Positions 11,081 through 22,845 of a DNA stretch of 64,000 nucleotides are shown here, in pieces. Position 1 is the stretch's first letter; each line of letters opens with the position of its first letter. The stretch spans positions 24,932,501 to 24,996,500 of the forward strand of contig NC_065874.1 of the NCBI RefSeq assembly GCF_933775445.1, in the 5' to 3' direction. The position numbers and the translations under genes were made by a program. The notes under the pieces are model-generated. The model was given only the letters and a program-made list of their open reading frames with translations, was not told where the DNA came from and made no database searches. The DNA comes from Argentina anserina (Eukaryota > Streptophyta > Magnoliopsida > Rosales > Rosaceae).

Positions 11081-11829
11081 ACCCCGAGCTCTCCCTCTCT
11101 CCGAAAATCCTCTCACCGATCGGCCTCCTTCCAAGACGCCGTGAAGTACACCGCCCAGCCTAGCATCGCCGCAAGGACTCCCTCAGCCACCCTCGAGCTC
11201 GCCACACCTCCCCGCGCCGGCGTGAGTCCCTCCGCACCAACCCGAGACCTGCAGATTTCATCGTCGCTGGCACACCTTCCTCCGACGATCACCGGTGACT
11301 CCAAGGCGTGGTTTAGGTAAGGGTGAGTTGATTTAGTCGATTGCTTGATTGTTTGGTGTGGTTTTGTTGGATTGGGGAGGTTTGGTTGCAGATCGGGGAC
11401 GGAGGAAGGAGGAGGGGGACACCGCCGCCTTAAGCGGCGCGTGTGGGAGTGTGTAAGAGTCTAGGGGCGGCATGAGGCAGTGGAGGAGGAAGGGAAAAGA
11501 AAAGGGAGTGATTTTGGGCCGGGGTGGCGTCACACGCGCCGTGGGTGGCTTCGGCGAGTGAGCCCCACGCGCCGCCTGCCGGCGGGTGGCGCGTGTGCCC
11601 CACGCGCCGCCACGTGCGGCGGTGTGAAAATATTTTCCGATAGGGGTATTTTGGTAATTTACTGTGTACGGTAAAAGTAAATGTAATTTTTATTTACTGC
11701 GGTAAATGTAATTAAGTTTTACCTACGGTAAATGTAATTATAATTTACTTTCAGTAAATGTAAAAAGTAAATTGTAAAAAGGGTAATTTAGTAAATTTTA
11801 TTTACTGAATTTGTATTTACATTAAATCG

Positions 11830-12080
11830 TACGTATACGTACAGAAATACGTATTAATATTTATACGTACAGAAATACGTATTAATATTTATACGTACAG
11901 AAATACGTATTAATATTTATACGTACAGAAATACGTATTAATATTTATACGTACAGTAATACGTATTAATATTTATACGTACAGAAATACGTATTAATAT
12001 TTATACGTACAGAAATACGTATTAATATTTATACGTACAGAAATACGTATATAATATTTATACGTACAGAAATACGTACT
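11830..12080. repeat. 28-bp minisatellite in 5' LTR (nine units)
   Basis: Units read TTATACGTACAGAAATACG followed by TATTAATA. Nine GTACAG-type units occur here and eight in the 3' LTR (19512-19732). Each unit contains ACGTA-centred short palindromes. Confidence 0.92.
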
Positions 12081-12497
12081 AATGGAGTATTGAACAGTAA
12101 CTTCGTATAACCAAAATTGCTGAACAGTACCGTATATTACTGTTTTGGCATTTAAAGGTTTACGAAACGATTCTAAATTCTTGTTTTATCTTTTTAAGGT
12201 GATCGCTAAATCGAGGAAAGGGATTATTATCGGAAATTGAGGAATTACGCTCAAGTCAATAAGGTGAGTAAAATCTCACGGAATTACAAATCTACCCTCG
12301 CGGTGATTTAACATTTTTGCAAGTGTGTTTATTAAATGAATTACAACATGTATATAATTTAGTGAGCTACATATATACAGTATAATGGTAATAAGTACAT
12401 ATATATATATAGTTCATTAAATTACTTACTGTTATTAATTCATTTGAAAAGTCATTTCGGTGACAGAAAAATTGTGCATGTGTATGTGATTTCAATG

Positions 12498-12790
12498 GTA
12501 CGATATGATGTGAGATTATCGTACATAATTTTTCAGGTGTTCATGAAATATGACATGTATAGGATATAGTGGACTATGTATATATTGTATAAATGGTAAA
12601 TAAATACGAATATATATAGTTTGCTATATAATATACTGTTATGATTTTTATTGTGGATATATCGTGAAAGTTTTAAAACGTACAATATGATGTGTGATTA
12701 TTGTACATGATTTTATCACGAAGAATGTGAAATATTGTGATTTGTCTTCGGACGTGATGTGTGGTACAATATGATGTGAGATTATTGTAC
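12498..12790. other. Three related stem-loops in 5' LTR
   Basis: Hairpins lie at 12498-12524, 12680-12706 and 12764-12790. Each has an 8-bp stem and an 11-nt loop TGATGTGWGAT. The first stem is GTACGATA/TATCGTAC and the other two are GTACAATA/TATTGTAC, so a G-C pair is replaced by an A-T pair with both strands changed. Copies in the 3' LTR are at 20152, 20334 and 20418. They lie about 1.5 kb downstream of the TATA box, in the predicted transcript leader. Confidence 0.75.
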
Positions 12791-13520
12791 ATGTTCGGCA
12801 AGTCGGAACCTAGCCTTTGGCCGGGCGAAAGTTACGATACAGTTAGAGCTCTAGTCTGTCTGCCATAGTACTGCATGAGGTAACGGGTGGTTATCTGATC
12901 ATGGGTACTCAGCTTGTTTTGGATGTTGGGTGGCGGGTGGTTACCCAACATCAGCGGTATGCTAAGTGAGGGGTAACGGACGTGTACCAGCGCTCATTAG
13001 TTACCATTTTGTGAAAGTTTTAGAGTAACCAGATGGGTTGCTCGTTTTCTCATGATTTTCATTTACTGTGTTGTTGGAGTTGTGTCTTTTATGAGACGAG
13101 AGTTATTTTAATATTTTACTCATACGAGCTGTAAAGCTTACCGGGTTTGTGTTGCAATCCCGGTGCACCAATTTCAATGGTGTAGGGGATACTTCCGCAG
13201 GTGCTGAGTAGTGGTGATTGAGTGACGACCCGAGGACTCGAAGTCGATCGCATCCAGTCGTGGTGAGGTTCCAGCGTGGATTGTGTGTGTGATTTGGTGT
13301 GATTTTATTTGTGAGGTTGTTGTGAGGATTATACAATCCCATTTGTTATATGTTGAATTATCATTTGGGTTTGTAATAATCGGCTTAACTGAGTTATATT
13401 TTAAACTCAGATGTGATCCGCTGTTACGCTTTAATGATTTCGATTTATTTGAGATTATTTGGTGTTTAATGACTTTAGAATTTTGAGTTTTTAAGCTCGA
13501 AATTTTGGGGTCGTTACAGT

Positions 13521-13532
13521 TGGTATCAGAGC
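13521..13532 (+). other. Primer-binding site (tRNA-iMet)
   Basis: TGGTATCAGAGC starts two bases after the 5' LTR end. It is complementary to the 3' end of plant initiator methionine tRNA, the usual primer for plant Ty3 and Ty1 elements. Confidence 0.92.
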
Positions 13533-13806
13533 CTAAGTGCGTATTTGGCGATTATCAATATCATCCGGGAGCGATGATCCGACTGCAGGCGGGCCCCCAT
13601 CACATGCTCCTCGGTATTGATATGTCGTCGGGTACGCGAGAGTGTTTTAGGAGCCATACCTAATGGTTTGGTCCTCCGAGAAGTATCGTGATGATACTTC
13701 GATGATTCATCATATCCTGAAATTTCATGTTAATACCTATTGAATCTGTTTTAGTTGAATTCGAGATTTCACAAGTATTAACTAAGTGTTTCGTTGTTTG
13801 AAGGTG

Positions 13807-16800
13807 ATGAACGCTGATAAGGGCCGAGGACAGGGCCGAGGACGGGCGAGAGGACGTGGTCGAGGTAGGACCGCGGGCCGAGTCCGCAACGTGGAGAACC
13901 TTTATGAGGAGGCTGCTCCACAGGTAGAGCGGGTAGGCCGAGGTCGAGGTAGGGCCACAGGTCGAGTCCGCAACGTGGAGAACCTCTATGAGGAGGCTGC
14001 TCCGCAGGAGGAGCAGGATGAGCCAGCTCCTGCGGTTAGAGATGACGGTCGAGTGTTGAAGTTGATCAAGGATATTAGTGCACTGTCAGCCCCGACATTT
14101 CATGGGGGACTAGATCATATGGTAGCTGACCATTGGATCGAGGGTATGGAGGCTTATTTTGAGTTGATGGAGTGCACAGAGATTGAGAAGAGAAAGATAG
14201 CTACATTCTTTCTCAAGGGTGATGCTCTAGATTGGTGGAAGAGCATGAGACAGACTGTGGATGTGTCTACATTCACATGGGGAGATTTCACCACCATATT
14301 CCAAGAGAAGTATTTTCCAGCCTCAGTACAGGAGGACTTAGAGTTGGAGTTTCTGGCATTGGTGCAGGGAGACATGACCATTAGAGAGTATGATGCTCGA
14401 TTCTCGCAACTGTATCGGTATGTCAGGCCTATGGGTGCGACTGCTTTAGCTCAGAAGTATCTACGTGGGCTGAAGCAAGAGTACAAGACCATGATATCAG
14501 TCCTTTGCCTGACTTCACGGGAGCAGATATTTGAGAGTGCTATGAGTTTGGAGCAAGCAGAGAAGACTCGAGCAGGTGATGTGGGGAACAGAGATGCGAA
14601 GGGGAAAGGCAAGGCAGTCTATACAGGCAGCGAGCACTCAGGGCAGAGGGATAGGTCATGGAAGAGGCCAAGACCCCACTATCAGGCCCCGACAAGGGCA
14701 CCACCCTTAGCTATCAGGGCAGCACCAGTCAGACCATTAGCAGCAGTGAGGTGTTATGGCTGCAATGAGATGGGACATTACGCCTCAGCATGTCCGAAAC
14801 CGAAGAGAGGAGGGTGCCACCGGTGCGGGCAGGTGGGGCACATAGCTCGAGATTGTACCCGACCACTTCCGGGTAGACAGGAACGGCCACAGAGACAGCT
14901 ACCAGCCGGCCAAGCTAGAGTGTTCGCAGTGGGTCAGCGAGACACAGGAGTGGAAGGTACATTATCACTTTTTGACTACCTTGCTAGAGTGTTGTTTGAT
15001 ACGGGAGCATCGCATTCGTTCATTGCTAGTTCGGTAGTGGAGATGCTAGGATTGATTCCTACACCTCTCGGGGACGCCTTATGTGTCACTTCACCCCTTG
15101 GAGTGTCACTTGAGTTAGAGACAATCTGCAAAGCTTGTCCTATATTGATTGGGAGTAGAGAGTTCTCTGCTTCGTTGATTGTGATTCCGGACCACACTTA
15201 TGATGTGATCTTGGGGATTGATTGGTTGAGACCACAGCATGCTGTGATTGATTGTTTCGACATGGTAGTGTCCTTTCATAGACCTGGAGAGCCAGTGTTT
15301 CGTTATCGTTGTCTCAAGTCCGACAACGCCATGAGATCAGGAGTTTTGGCACATGTGGAGTCAGTGGATCAGGAAGTGACTATCACAGACATTGTGGTAG
15401 TATCTGAGTTTGGTGAAGTGTTCCAAGAGATACCGGGGCTACCTCCTCGAAGAGTGGTAGATTTCTGCATTGATATAGTAACCGGTACAGCACCTGTGTC
15501 AAAGGCGCCATATAGAATGGCGCAGAATGAACTTAAGGAGCTGAAGGTGCAGATCGATGAGTTATTAGATCAAGGGTTCATTAGACCTAGCGTTTCACCT
15601 TGGGGAGCACCTGTTTTGTTCGTGAAGAAGAAAGATGGTTCTCTGCGGTTATGTGTGGACTACAGAGAACTGAACAAGGTGACCATCAAGAATAGGTATC
15701 CCTTACCTAGGATTGATGACTTGTTCGATCAGCTCAAAGGTGCTACAGTGTTCTCAAAGATTGATTTGAGATCCGGTTATCATCAACTCAGAGTGAAGGA
15801 AGAAGATATATCGAAGACAGCCTTCAGGACCCGGTATGGACATTATGAGTTTGTTGTCATGCCATTTGGTCTAACGAATGCACCAGCTGTCTTCATGAGT
15901 TTGATGAACCAAGTATTTAGTCCATACTTGGATGAGTTCGTAGTGGTGTTTGTGGATGACATTCTGATATACTCCAAGACACAAGAAGAACATGTGGTGC
16001 ATCTGAGAACAGTGTTGCAGACCTTGAAGGAGGCGAGACTGTATGCCAAGCTAGAGAAGTGTGAGTTCTGGAAAGAAGAGGTCAAATTCCTTGGTCATGT
16101 TGTCTCAAAAGATGGAGTACTAGTGGACCCAGCAAAGGTAGAGGCAGTGAAGAATTGGAGTCGTCCAAAGAACCCTACAGAGATACGTAGTTTCCTCGGG
16201 TTGGCAGGTTACTACAGGAGGTTTATCGAGGGGTTTTCTAGTATCGCATCTTCATTGACCAAGTTGACCAAGAAAGATACTCCGTTTGTGTGGACGGATG
16301 CATGTGAGGAAGCATTCAACAAACTAAAGACTAGACTGACCACAGCTCCAGTGTTGACGATTCCCTCTAGTGGTGGTGGCTATGTCATTTACAGTGATGC
16401 TTCACTCCAGGGTTTGGGTTGTGTGTTGATGCAGCATGGAGGAGTCGTTGCATATGGCTCGAGACAGTTGAAGATTCATGAGAAGAATTATCCGACACAC
16501 GACCTAGAGCTTGCGGCAGTTGTATTTGCCCTGAAGATTTGGAGACATTACTTGTATGGTGAGAAATTTCAACTCTTTTCAGATCATAAGAGTTTGAAGT
16601 ACTTGTTCTCACAGAAGGAGCTGAATATGAGGCAGAGGAGGTGGATGGAACTCCTCAAGGACTATGACTTCACATTAGAGTACCACCCGGGGAAGGCAAA
16701 TGTGGTGGCCGATGCCTTGAGCAGAAAACCGAGAGGCGTAGTAGCTTCACTTATGGTCCAGGAATGGTTCATGCTAGAAGCTGCATCAGAGTTTGATTTG

Positions 16801-18300
16801 GTACCATCGGGAGGAGAACCGAGGGTCTTTCTTGGTAGTGTCACAGTGCAACCCACATTGATCACGAGGATCATACAGGGTCAGGCGCAGGATACACTCT
16901 CACGAGCTAAGTTGGCGGATCTTGTGGTTGATACGCTTGATGAGTGTCCTTCTGAGTGGAGAGTTGGACCCGATGGAGGGTTGAGGTTTGGGGCAAGGTT
17001 GTGTGTCCCAGATTGTGATGATCTTCGGGAGGAAGTTCTTCGTACGGCACATCGTTCACGCTATACCGTCCATCCAGGGAACACCAAGATGTACAAGGAC
17101 CTATACAGACAATTCTGGTGGAACGGTATGAAGAAAGATGTAGCAGAGTTTGTATCGAAGTGCCTTACATGTCAGCAAGTGAAAGCAGAACATCAACGAC
17201 CAGCTGGCATGTTGAAACCACTGACTATTCCTCTTTGGAAGTGGGAGCAGATATCCATGGATTTTGTGACCGGATTGCCTAGATCGAGGAAGGGTCACGA
17301 TGCCATATGGGTGATTGTCGACCGATTGACGAAGTCGGCTCATTTTCTCCCAGTGTCGATGAAGTACTCAGTGGACGTGCTTGGGAAACTATATGTGGAT
17401 GAGGTAGTGAGACTTCATGGTGCTCCAGTTTCTATTGTTTCCGATAGAGATGCACGTTTCACTTCGAAGTTCTGGGGTGGTTTGCAGAAGGCGATGGGTA
17501 CTACCTTGGATATGAGTACAGCTTTTCACCCTCAGACGGATGGACAGACAGAGAGGGTGAATCAGGTGATGGAAGACATGTTGAGAGCATGTGTGTTGGA
17601 TTTCAAGGGTAGCTGGGAAGATCATTTGAGATTGATTGAGTTTGCCTACAACAACAGCTACCATTCTAGCATCGGCATGGCACCGTATGAGGCACTTTAT
17701 GGTAGGCCATGTCGATCTCCGATCTGTTGGGCCGAAGTTGGTGACGAGGCACTGATGGGTCCAGAGGTGGTTCAGGAAACCACTGAGAAGATCTCGATCA
17801 TTCGGGATAGAATCCGGACCGCTCAGAGTAGACAGAAGAGCTATGCAGACTCGAAGAGGAGACATGTGGAATTTGAGGTCGGTGATCATGTGTTCTTGAA
17901 AGTTTCACCTATGAGAGGTGTAGTGAGATTCGGCAAGAAAGGAAAGTTGGCACCGAGGTACGTTGGACCCTTTGAGATACTTGAGAAGGTGGGCGAACTA
18001 GCTTACCGACTAGCCTTGCCTACTAGCATGTCGGGCGTACACAACGTCTTCCACATTTCCATGCTGAGGAAGTATGTACCAGATGAGTCACATGTGATCG
18101 ATCATAGCACCATTGAAGTGAAGGAAAATGCCACTTTTGTTGTCGAGCCGGTTCGTATCCTGGATAGATCCACAAAGAAGCTACGGAGGAGGGAAGTTGG
18201 GCTAGTCAAGGTGTTGTGGAGTCACCATGATGAGGGTGATGCATCTTGGGAGCTAGAGTCAGACATGATGACCAGTTATCCACAGTTATTTGTTGAGTGA
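13807..18300 (+). CDS. Gag-Pol polyprotein of Tekay-like retrotransposon
   Basis: One uninterrupted frame runs to TGA at 18298-18300. An upstream in-frame ATG exists at 13786, but the ATG at 13807 (MNADKGRG) looks more natural. Numbering from 13786: an Arg/Gly-rich N-terminus with a duplicated block (about 10-75), a retrotransposon gag domain (about 90-270), two CCHC zinc knuckles (about 323-336 and 344-357), protease DTGAS at 405-409, reverse transcriptase with FVDD at 722-725, RNase H with YSDAS from 869, an integrase zinc-binding region near 1089-1120, and a DDE triad at D1159, D1220 and E1256 (D-35-E spacing). A chromodomain-like tail ends the protein (about 1460-1504; [15 protein letters not shown]). 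All catalytic residues I can check are present, so it appears functional. It supplies reverse transcription and integration for the surrounding element. Confidence 0.96.
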   Translation: MNADKGRGQGRGRARGRGRGRTAGRVRNVENLYEEAAPQVERVGRGRGRATGRVRNVENLYEEAAPQEEQDEPAPAVRDDGRVLKLIKDISALSAPTFHGGLDHMVADHWIEGMEAYFELMECTEIEKRKIATFFLKGDALDWWKSMRQTVDVSTFTWGDFTTIFQEKYFPASVQEDLELEFLALVQGDMTIREYDARFSQLYRYVRPMGATALAQKYLRGLKQEYKTMISVLCLTSREQIFESAMSLEQAEKTRAGDVGNRDAKGKGKAVYTGSEHSGQRDRSWKRPRPHYQAPTRAPPLAIRAAPVRPLAAVRCYGCNEMGHYASACPKPKRGGCHRCGQVGHIARDCTRPLPGRQERPQRQLPAGQARVFAVGQRDTGVEGTLSLFDYLARVLFDTGASHSFIASSVVEMLGLIPTPLGDALCVTSPLGVSLELETICKACPILIGSREFSASLIVIPDHTYDVILGIDWLRPQHAVIDCFDMVVSFHRPGEPVFRYRCLKSDNAMRSGVLAHVESVDQEVTITDIVVVSEFGEVFQEIPGLPPRRVVDFCIDIVTGTAPVSKAPYRMAQNELKELKVQIDELLDQGFIRPSVSPWGAPVLFVKKKDGSLRLCVDYRELNKVTIKNRYPLPRIDDLFDQLKGATVFSKIDLRSGYHQLRVKEEDISKTAFRTRYGHYEFVVMPFGLTNAPAVFMSLMNQVFSPYLDEFVVVFVDDILIYSKTQEEHVVHLRTVLQTLKEARLYAKLEKCEFWKEEVKFLGHVVSKDGVLVDPAKVEAVKNWSRPKNPTEIRSFLGLAGYYRRFIEGFSSIASSLTKLTKKDTPFVWTDACEEAFNKLKTRLTTAPVLTIPSSGGGYVIYSDASLQGLGCVLMQHGGVVAYGSRQLKIHEKNYPTHDLELAAVVFALKIWRHYLYGEKFQLFSDHKSLKYLFSQKELNMRQRRWMELLKDYDFTLEYHPGKANVVADALSRKPRGVVASLMVQEWFMLEAASEFDLVPSGGEPRVFLGSVTVQPTLITRIIQGQAQDTLSRAKLADLVVDTLDECPSEWRVGPDGGLRFGARLCVPDCDDLREEVLRTAHRSRYTVHPGNTKMYKDLYRQFWWNGMKKDVAEFVSKCLTCQQVKAEHQRPAGMLKPLTIPLWKWEQISMDFVTGLPRSRKGHDAIWVIVDRLTKSAHFLPVSMKYSVDVLGKLYVDEVVRLHGAPVSIVSDRDARFTSKFWGGLQKAMGTTLDMSTAFHPQTDGQTERVNQVMEDMLRACVLDFKGSWEDHLRLIEFAYNNSYHSSIGMAPYEALYGRPCRSPICWAEVGDEALMGPEVVQETTEKISIIRDRIRTAQSRQKSYADSKRRHVEFEVGDHVFLKVSPMRGVVRFGKKGKLAPRYVGPFEILEKVGELAYRLALPTSMSGVHNVFHISMLRKYVPDESHVIDHSTIEVKENATFVVEPVRILDRSTKKLRRREVGLVKVLWSHHDEGDASWELESDMMTSYPQLFVE

Positions 18301-18327
18301 GCTTGAATTTCGGGGCGAAATTCCTTT

Positions 18328-18339
18328 AAGGGGGGTAGA
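18328..18339 (+). other. Polypurine tract
   Basis: AAGGGGGGTAGA directly precedes the 3' LTR (one base before TGTAATAACC at 18341), the expected plus-strand primer site. Confidence 0.88.
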
Positions 18340-18340
18340 T

Positions 18341-18730
18341 TGTAATAACCCTAGATTTTCAAAAACAATGTGTGATTTGATTTGAATTCTATTAAGTCGT
18401 GAAGTTGATTTTTACCGAATGTGATTGTTTGCGATGTTTTGAAACGAAAAAACGGAAACGTTTTCGGAACGTTTATTAAGAAAAACGTTACGTTTCCGAA
18501 CTAAATTATCGACTTTTATTCCGTCGCTCGGTTGCAAAAACTTCCTTCATGAAAGTTGTAGAGCTCGTCGTTACGAGTTCGTGGATATGTGACGCGTTCT
18601 AATCGGACGACGTACGTAAAAGTTATTAACGCCGGAAGTTAGTTTCCGATTTGGAAACTAGTATAAATAGACATTTAGGGGATTAGGGTTTCCTTAATCA
18701 GAAACCCTCCCTCTCTCCTTTCATTCCCCG

Positions 18731-18761
<31 letters not shown>

Positions 18762-21172
18762 ACCCCGAGCTCTCCCTCTCTCCGAAAATCCTCTCACCGA
18801 TCGGCCTCCTTCCAAGACGCCGTGAAGTACACCGCCCAGCCTAGCATCGCCGCAAGGACTCCCTCAGCCACCCTCGAGCTCGCCACACCTCCCCGCGCCG
18901 GCGTGAGTCCCTCCGCACCAACCCGAGACCTGCAGATTTCATCGTCGCTGGCACACCTTCCTCCGACGATCACCGGTGACTCCAAGGCGTGGTTTAGGTA
19001 AGGGTGAGTTGATTTAGTCGATTGCTTGATTGTTTGGTGTGGTTTTGTTGGATTGGGGAGGTTTGGTTGCAGATCGGGGACGGAGGAAGGAGGAGGGGGA
19101 CACCGCCGCCTTAAGCGGCGCGTGTGGGAGTGTGTAAGAGTCTAGGGGCGGCATGAGGCAGTGGAGGAGGAAGGGAAAAGAAAAGGGAGTGATTTTGGGC
19201 CGGGGGTGGCGTCACACGCGCCGTGGGTGGCTTCGGCGAGTGAGCCCCACGCGCCGCCTGCCGGCGGGTGGCGCGTGTGCCCCACGCGCCGCCACGTGCG
19301 GCGGTGTGAAAATATTTTCCGATAGGGGTATTTTGGTAATTTACTGTGTACGGTAAAAGTAAATGTAATTTTTATTTACTGCGGTAAATGTAATTAAGTT
19401 TTACCTACGGTAAATGTAATTATAATTTACTTTCAGTAAATGTAAAAAGTAAATTGTAAAAAGGGTAATTTAGTAAATTTTATTTACTGAATTTGTATTT
19501 ACATTAAATCGTACGTATACGTACAGAAATACGTATTAATATTTATACGTACAGAAATACGTATTAATATTTATACGTACAGAAATACGTATTAATATTT
19601 ATACGTACAGTAATACGTATTAATATTTATACGTACAGAAATACGTATTAATATTTATACGTACAGAAATACGTATTAATATTTATACGTACAGAAATAC
19701 GTATATAATATTTATACGTACAGAAATACGTACTAATGGAGTATTGAACAGTAACTTCGTATAACCAAAATTGCTGAACAGTACCGTATATTACTGTTTT
19801 GGCATTTAAAGGTTTACGAAACGATTCTAAATTCTTGTTTTATCTTTTTAAGGTGATCGCTAAATCGAGGAAAGGGATTATTATCGGAAATTGAGGAATT
19901 ACGCTCAAGTCAATAAGGTGAGTAAAATCTCACGGAATTACAAATCTACCCTCGCGGTGATTTAACATTTTTGCAAGTGTGTTTATTAAATGAATTACAA
20001 CATGTATATAATTTAGTGAGCTACATATATACAGTATAATGGTAATAAGTACATATATATATATAGTTCATTAAATTACTTACTGTTATTAATTCATTTG
20101 AAAAGTCATTTCGGTGACAGAAAAATTGTGCATGTGTATGTGATTTCAATGGTACGATATGATGTGAGATTATCGTACATAATTTTTCAGGTGTTCATGA
20201 AATATGACATGTATAGGATATAGTGGACTATGTATATATTGTATAAATGGTAAATAAATACGAATATATATAGTTTGCTATATAATATACTGTTATGATT
20301 TTTATTGTGGATATATCGTGAAAGTTTTAAAACGTACAATATGATGTGTGATTATTGTACATGATTTTATCACGAAGAATGTGAAATATTGTGATTTGTC
20401 TTCGGACGTGATGTGTGGTACAATATGATGTGAGATTATTGTACATGTTCGGCAAGTCGGAACCTAGCCTTTGGCCGGGCGAAAGTTACGATACAGTTAG
20501 AGCTCTAGTCTGTCTGCCATAGTACTGCATGAGGTAACGGGTGGTTATCTGATCATGGGTACTCAGCTTGTTTTGGATGTTGGGTGGCGGGTGGTTACCC
20601 AACATCAGCGGTATGCTAAGTGAGGGGTAACGGACGTGTACCAGCGCTCATTAGTTACCATTTTGTGAAAGTTTTAGAGTAACCAGATGGGTTGCTCGTT
20701 TTCTCATGATTTTCATTTACTGTGTTGTTGGAGTTGTGTCTTTTATGAGACGAGAGTTATTTTAATATTTTACTCATACGAGCTGTAAAGCTTACCGGGT
20801 TTGTGTTGCAATCCCGGTGCACCAATTTCAATGGTGTAGGGGATACTTCCGCAGGTGCTGAGTAGTGGTGATTGAGTGACGACCCGAGGACTCGAAGTCG
20901 ATCGCATCCAGTCGTGGTGAGGTTCCAGCGTGGATTGTGTGTGTGATTTGGTGTGATTTTATTTGTGAGGTTGTTGTGAGGATTATACAATCCCATTTGT
21001 TATATGTTGAATTATCATTTGGGTTTGTAATAATCGGCTTAACTGAGTTATATTTTAAACTCAGATGTGATCCGCTGTTACGCTTTAATGATTTCGATTT
21101 ATTTGAGATTATTTGGTGTTTAATGACTTTAGAATTTTGAGTTTTTAAACTCGAAATTTTGGGGTCGTTACA
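18341..21172 (+). repeat. 3' LTR of the Tekay-like element
   Basis: The LTR is 2,832 bp and nearly identical to 10658-13518. It carries its own TATA box (18662), eight 28-bp units and the three hairpins. It lies in sense orientation immediately before the 3' part of transporter copy A, so its promoter could drive read-out transcripts of that fragment. Confidence 0.95.
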
Positions 21173-21649
21173 TTTTCTCTTCTCATATCATGTGTCGGGC
21201 TCCTTCTCATCGCCTTCCCCACCACTGGTTCTGTTTACGCGGCGACAATAATCATCGGGTTTTCATTTGGAGCTCAAATGCCATTGCTTTTCGCAATCGT
21301 TTCTGAGCTCTTTGGGCTCAAGCGGTTTTCGACCTTGTCCAATTGTGTGCAATTAGCGATGCCTTTGGGGTCTTATCTTCTAGGTGTGCAGCTCACCGGA
21401 AAGATTTACGATAAAGAAGCAACAAAAGAGCTAGCAAAGAGAGGACTGATTAGGTCACAAGTGAAGGAGCTGACTTGCCTTGGAAAAAACTGTTACTGGT
21501 TGTCTTTCACTACTTTAGCTGTGGTGACATTCGTTGGTGCTCTTAGTTCACTGCTTTTGGTGTATAGGACAAGAGACTTCTACAAAGGTGACATATATAA
21601 GAAGTATAGAGAGGAAGAAGCACCCATTATTGGTGAAAACAAAGGCTAG
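21173..21649 (+). pseudogene. MFS transporter copy A, 3' part
   Basis: This resumes copy A immediately after the retrotransposon. The first five bases (TTTTC) are the second copy of the target duplication. It encodes the last membrane segments of the transporter. Family landmarks are GFSFGAQMPLLFAIVSELFG, FSTLSNCVQLAMPLGSY and the C-terminal TRDFYKGDIYKKYREEE, all aligned with copy B. The frame joins that of 9438-10657 without any other defect. An internal ATG at 21278 could begin a 123-residue fragment if the 3' LTR promoter is used. The stop is at 21647-21649, and a possible AATAAA poly(A) signal is at 21766-21771. Confidence 0.9.
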
Positions 21650-21765
21650 CTTAGGAACTTGCATGGAGGTTCAATTTGGACGTGATTGAAGGTTATATTT
21701 TTAGGACATGCTTGATCTGCAGCATTGTATATCTTCCTAATACAGAGTTTACTAGCTTAACACTT

Positions 21766-21771
21766 AATAAA
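21766..21771 (+). terminator. Putative poly(A) signal of transporter copy A
   Basis: AATAAA lies about 117 bp after the stop codon of copy A. It is a pattern match only. Confidence 0.35.
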
Positions 21772-22064
21772 TTTACGTTGGAAAGCTTTGGCTCTGCTTC
21801 ATGCCACAGAAAACTCCAAAGTTGGTGCCAAAGGGCTTTGATTTTGTAAGATATCTTTACAGGTGTGACGCTGATGTCTTTATCGGTATTGTATCTTGTG
21901 ATCGATAAGAGTTTCTGATTTTCATATAGGTACCCTGACCTTGTACCATCATGGGTTGTTGCCTCTAAATTCTAATGCAATGTTTCTTCAAGCATCTCAA
22001 TCATACTATGTAGTAGTTCAAGAACTCTGTACGTAATACAACACCGAGGTAAGGTTAATATCAT

Positions 22065-22301
22065 GGATTAAGGAAAAAATAAAATGGTATATCTAAGACT
22101 TTTAGTGAGATGTCTTATTGACATAGAATTCCTAGTGAGATCACTGAGACGATTCAGTTGTTGGTGGTATGTGCCATGTAATACACAGTTGTGGTATGTA
22201 CCAAATATACTACCATATAATACAGACATGGAATGATCGAGATGTGTTAACATAAATTCCTAGTGAGATGATCTAATTGTTGGTGGTACGTGATTAATAG
22301 A
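22065..22301. repeat. Dispersed repeat, copy 2 (downstream of transporter copy A)
   Basis: It shares GTGAGATGATCTAATTGTTG and TCTTATTGACATAG blocks with 6945-7145. It also repeats CCTAGTGAGAT internally (22130 and 22258). No coding potential is seen. Confidence 0.5.
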
Positions 22302-22845
22302 GCTAAAGATGCTGAACCAATCCTCTGAAGCGTAGGTTGATGGGGCACTAGATGTCCCTACTGAAGATCTAAATGATGCATGAAGGATCTGTTCTGGATA
22401 ACTCTCGCTTTTCAGTCTTGTACTTCAACATTTCGTCGGAATCTGATATAAATTTTCTCTGAATATTCAGTGTCTCGGGTGGCAATGTTTTTTCCCTTTG
22501 CTATGTGCTTGTTAGAGTCTGATACACAGGCTCACAACAGTGCGTCAGTTAGAACCCTTGTAAATTGGAGTGAGATAGTCTTCTCTGAATAGTTGATGTT
22601 AGAATGGATTTAACATGAAGAGATTTATGATTGAAAGATGTAAATCATATGGCAAAAAGAAAGCTAAAATTCTTGGCAATAACACTATATATTGCTTAGA
22701 CCTCACAAGAAATTCTCCAAACATATCTACCATAAAAGAGTGAAATAAAGAACATGGTAGGAGTAACCACTTCAGAAGTTGTTGGCTTCAAAGATGGCAA
22801 TAACTTTGAAGATGCTGAGTTTCTAAGTTTTACCAGAACCAGAAT

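Larger units (their letters stand above)
10658..13518 (+). repeat. 5' LTR of the Tekay-like element
   Basis: The LTR is 2,861 bp. It differs from the 3' LTR by one extra 28-bp minisatellite unit (nine against eight), one extra CT in the (CT)n near 11047-11076, one G fewer in the G-run near 11520, and two substitutions that I could see (G for C near 11045; G for A near 13489). The indels sum to the observed 29-bp length difference. The TATA box is at 10979, so most of the LTR would be R/U5 leader. Confidence 0.95.
10658..21172 (+). mobile_element. Complete, very young Tekay/Del-like Ty3-gypsy retrotransposon
   Basis: This 10,515-bp element has a 5' LTR (10658-13518), a primer-binding site (13521), one long gag-pol frame (to 18300), a polypurine tract (18328-18339) and a 3' LTR (18341-21172). 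It is flanked by the 5-bp target duplication TTTTC (10653-10657 and 21173-21177). LTR ends are TGTAATAACC...GGGGTCGTTACA. LTRs of about 2.85 kb and a C-terminal chromodomain-like segment fit the Tekay/Del clade of chromoviruses. It is inserted in the sense orientation within transporter copy A. The LTRs are nearly identical and the coding frame is unbroken, so it looks recently transposed and may be able to move. Confidence 0.96.

Noticed and set aside
11113..11674. Duplicate small frames present in both LTRs (also 18794-19356)
   Set aside because: They are leader sequence of the LTRs, with no conserved protein features.
13103..13342. 79-residue minus-strand frame, duplicated at 20757-20996
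   Set aside because: It is present only because the LTR is duplicated; it is antisense to the LTR U5 region and has no protein features.
17389..17889. 166-residue minus-strand frame within gag-pol
   Set aside because: It is opposite the conserved integrase sequence and has no independent support.
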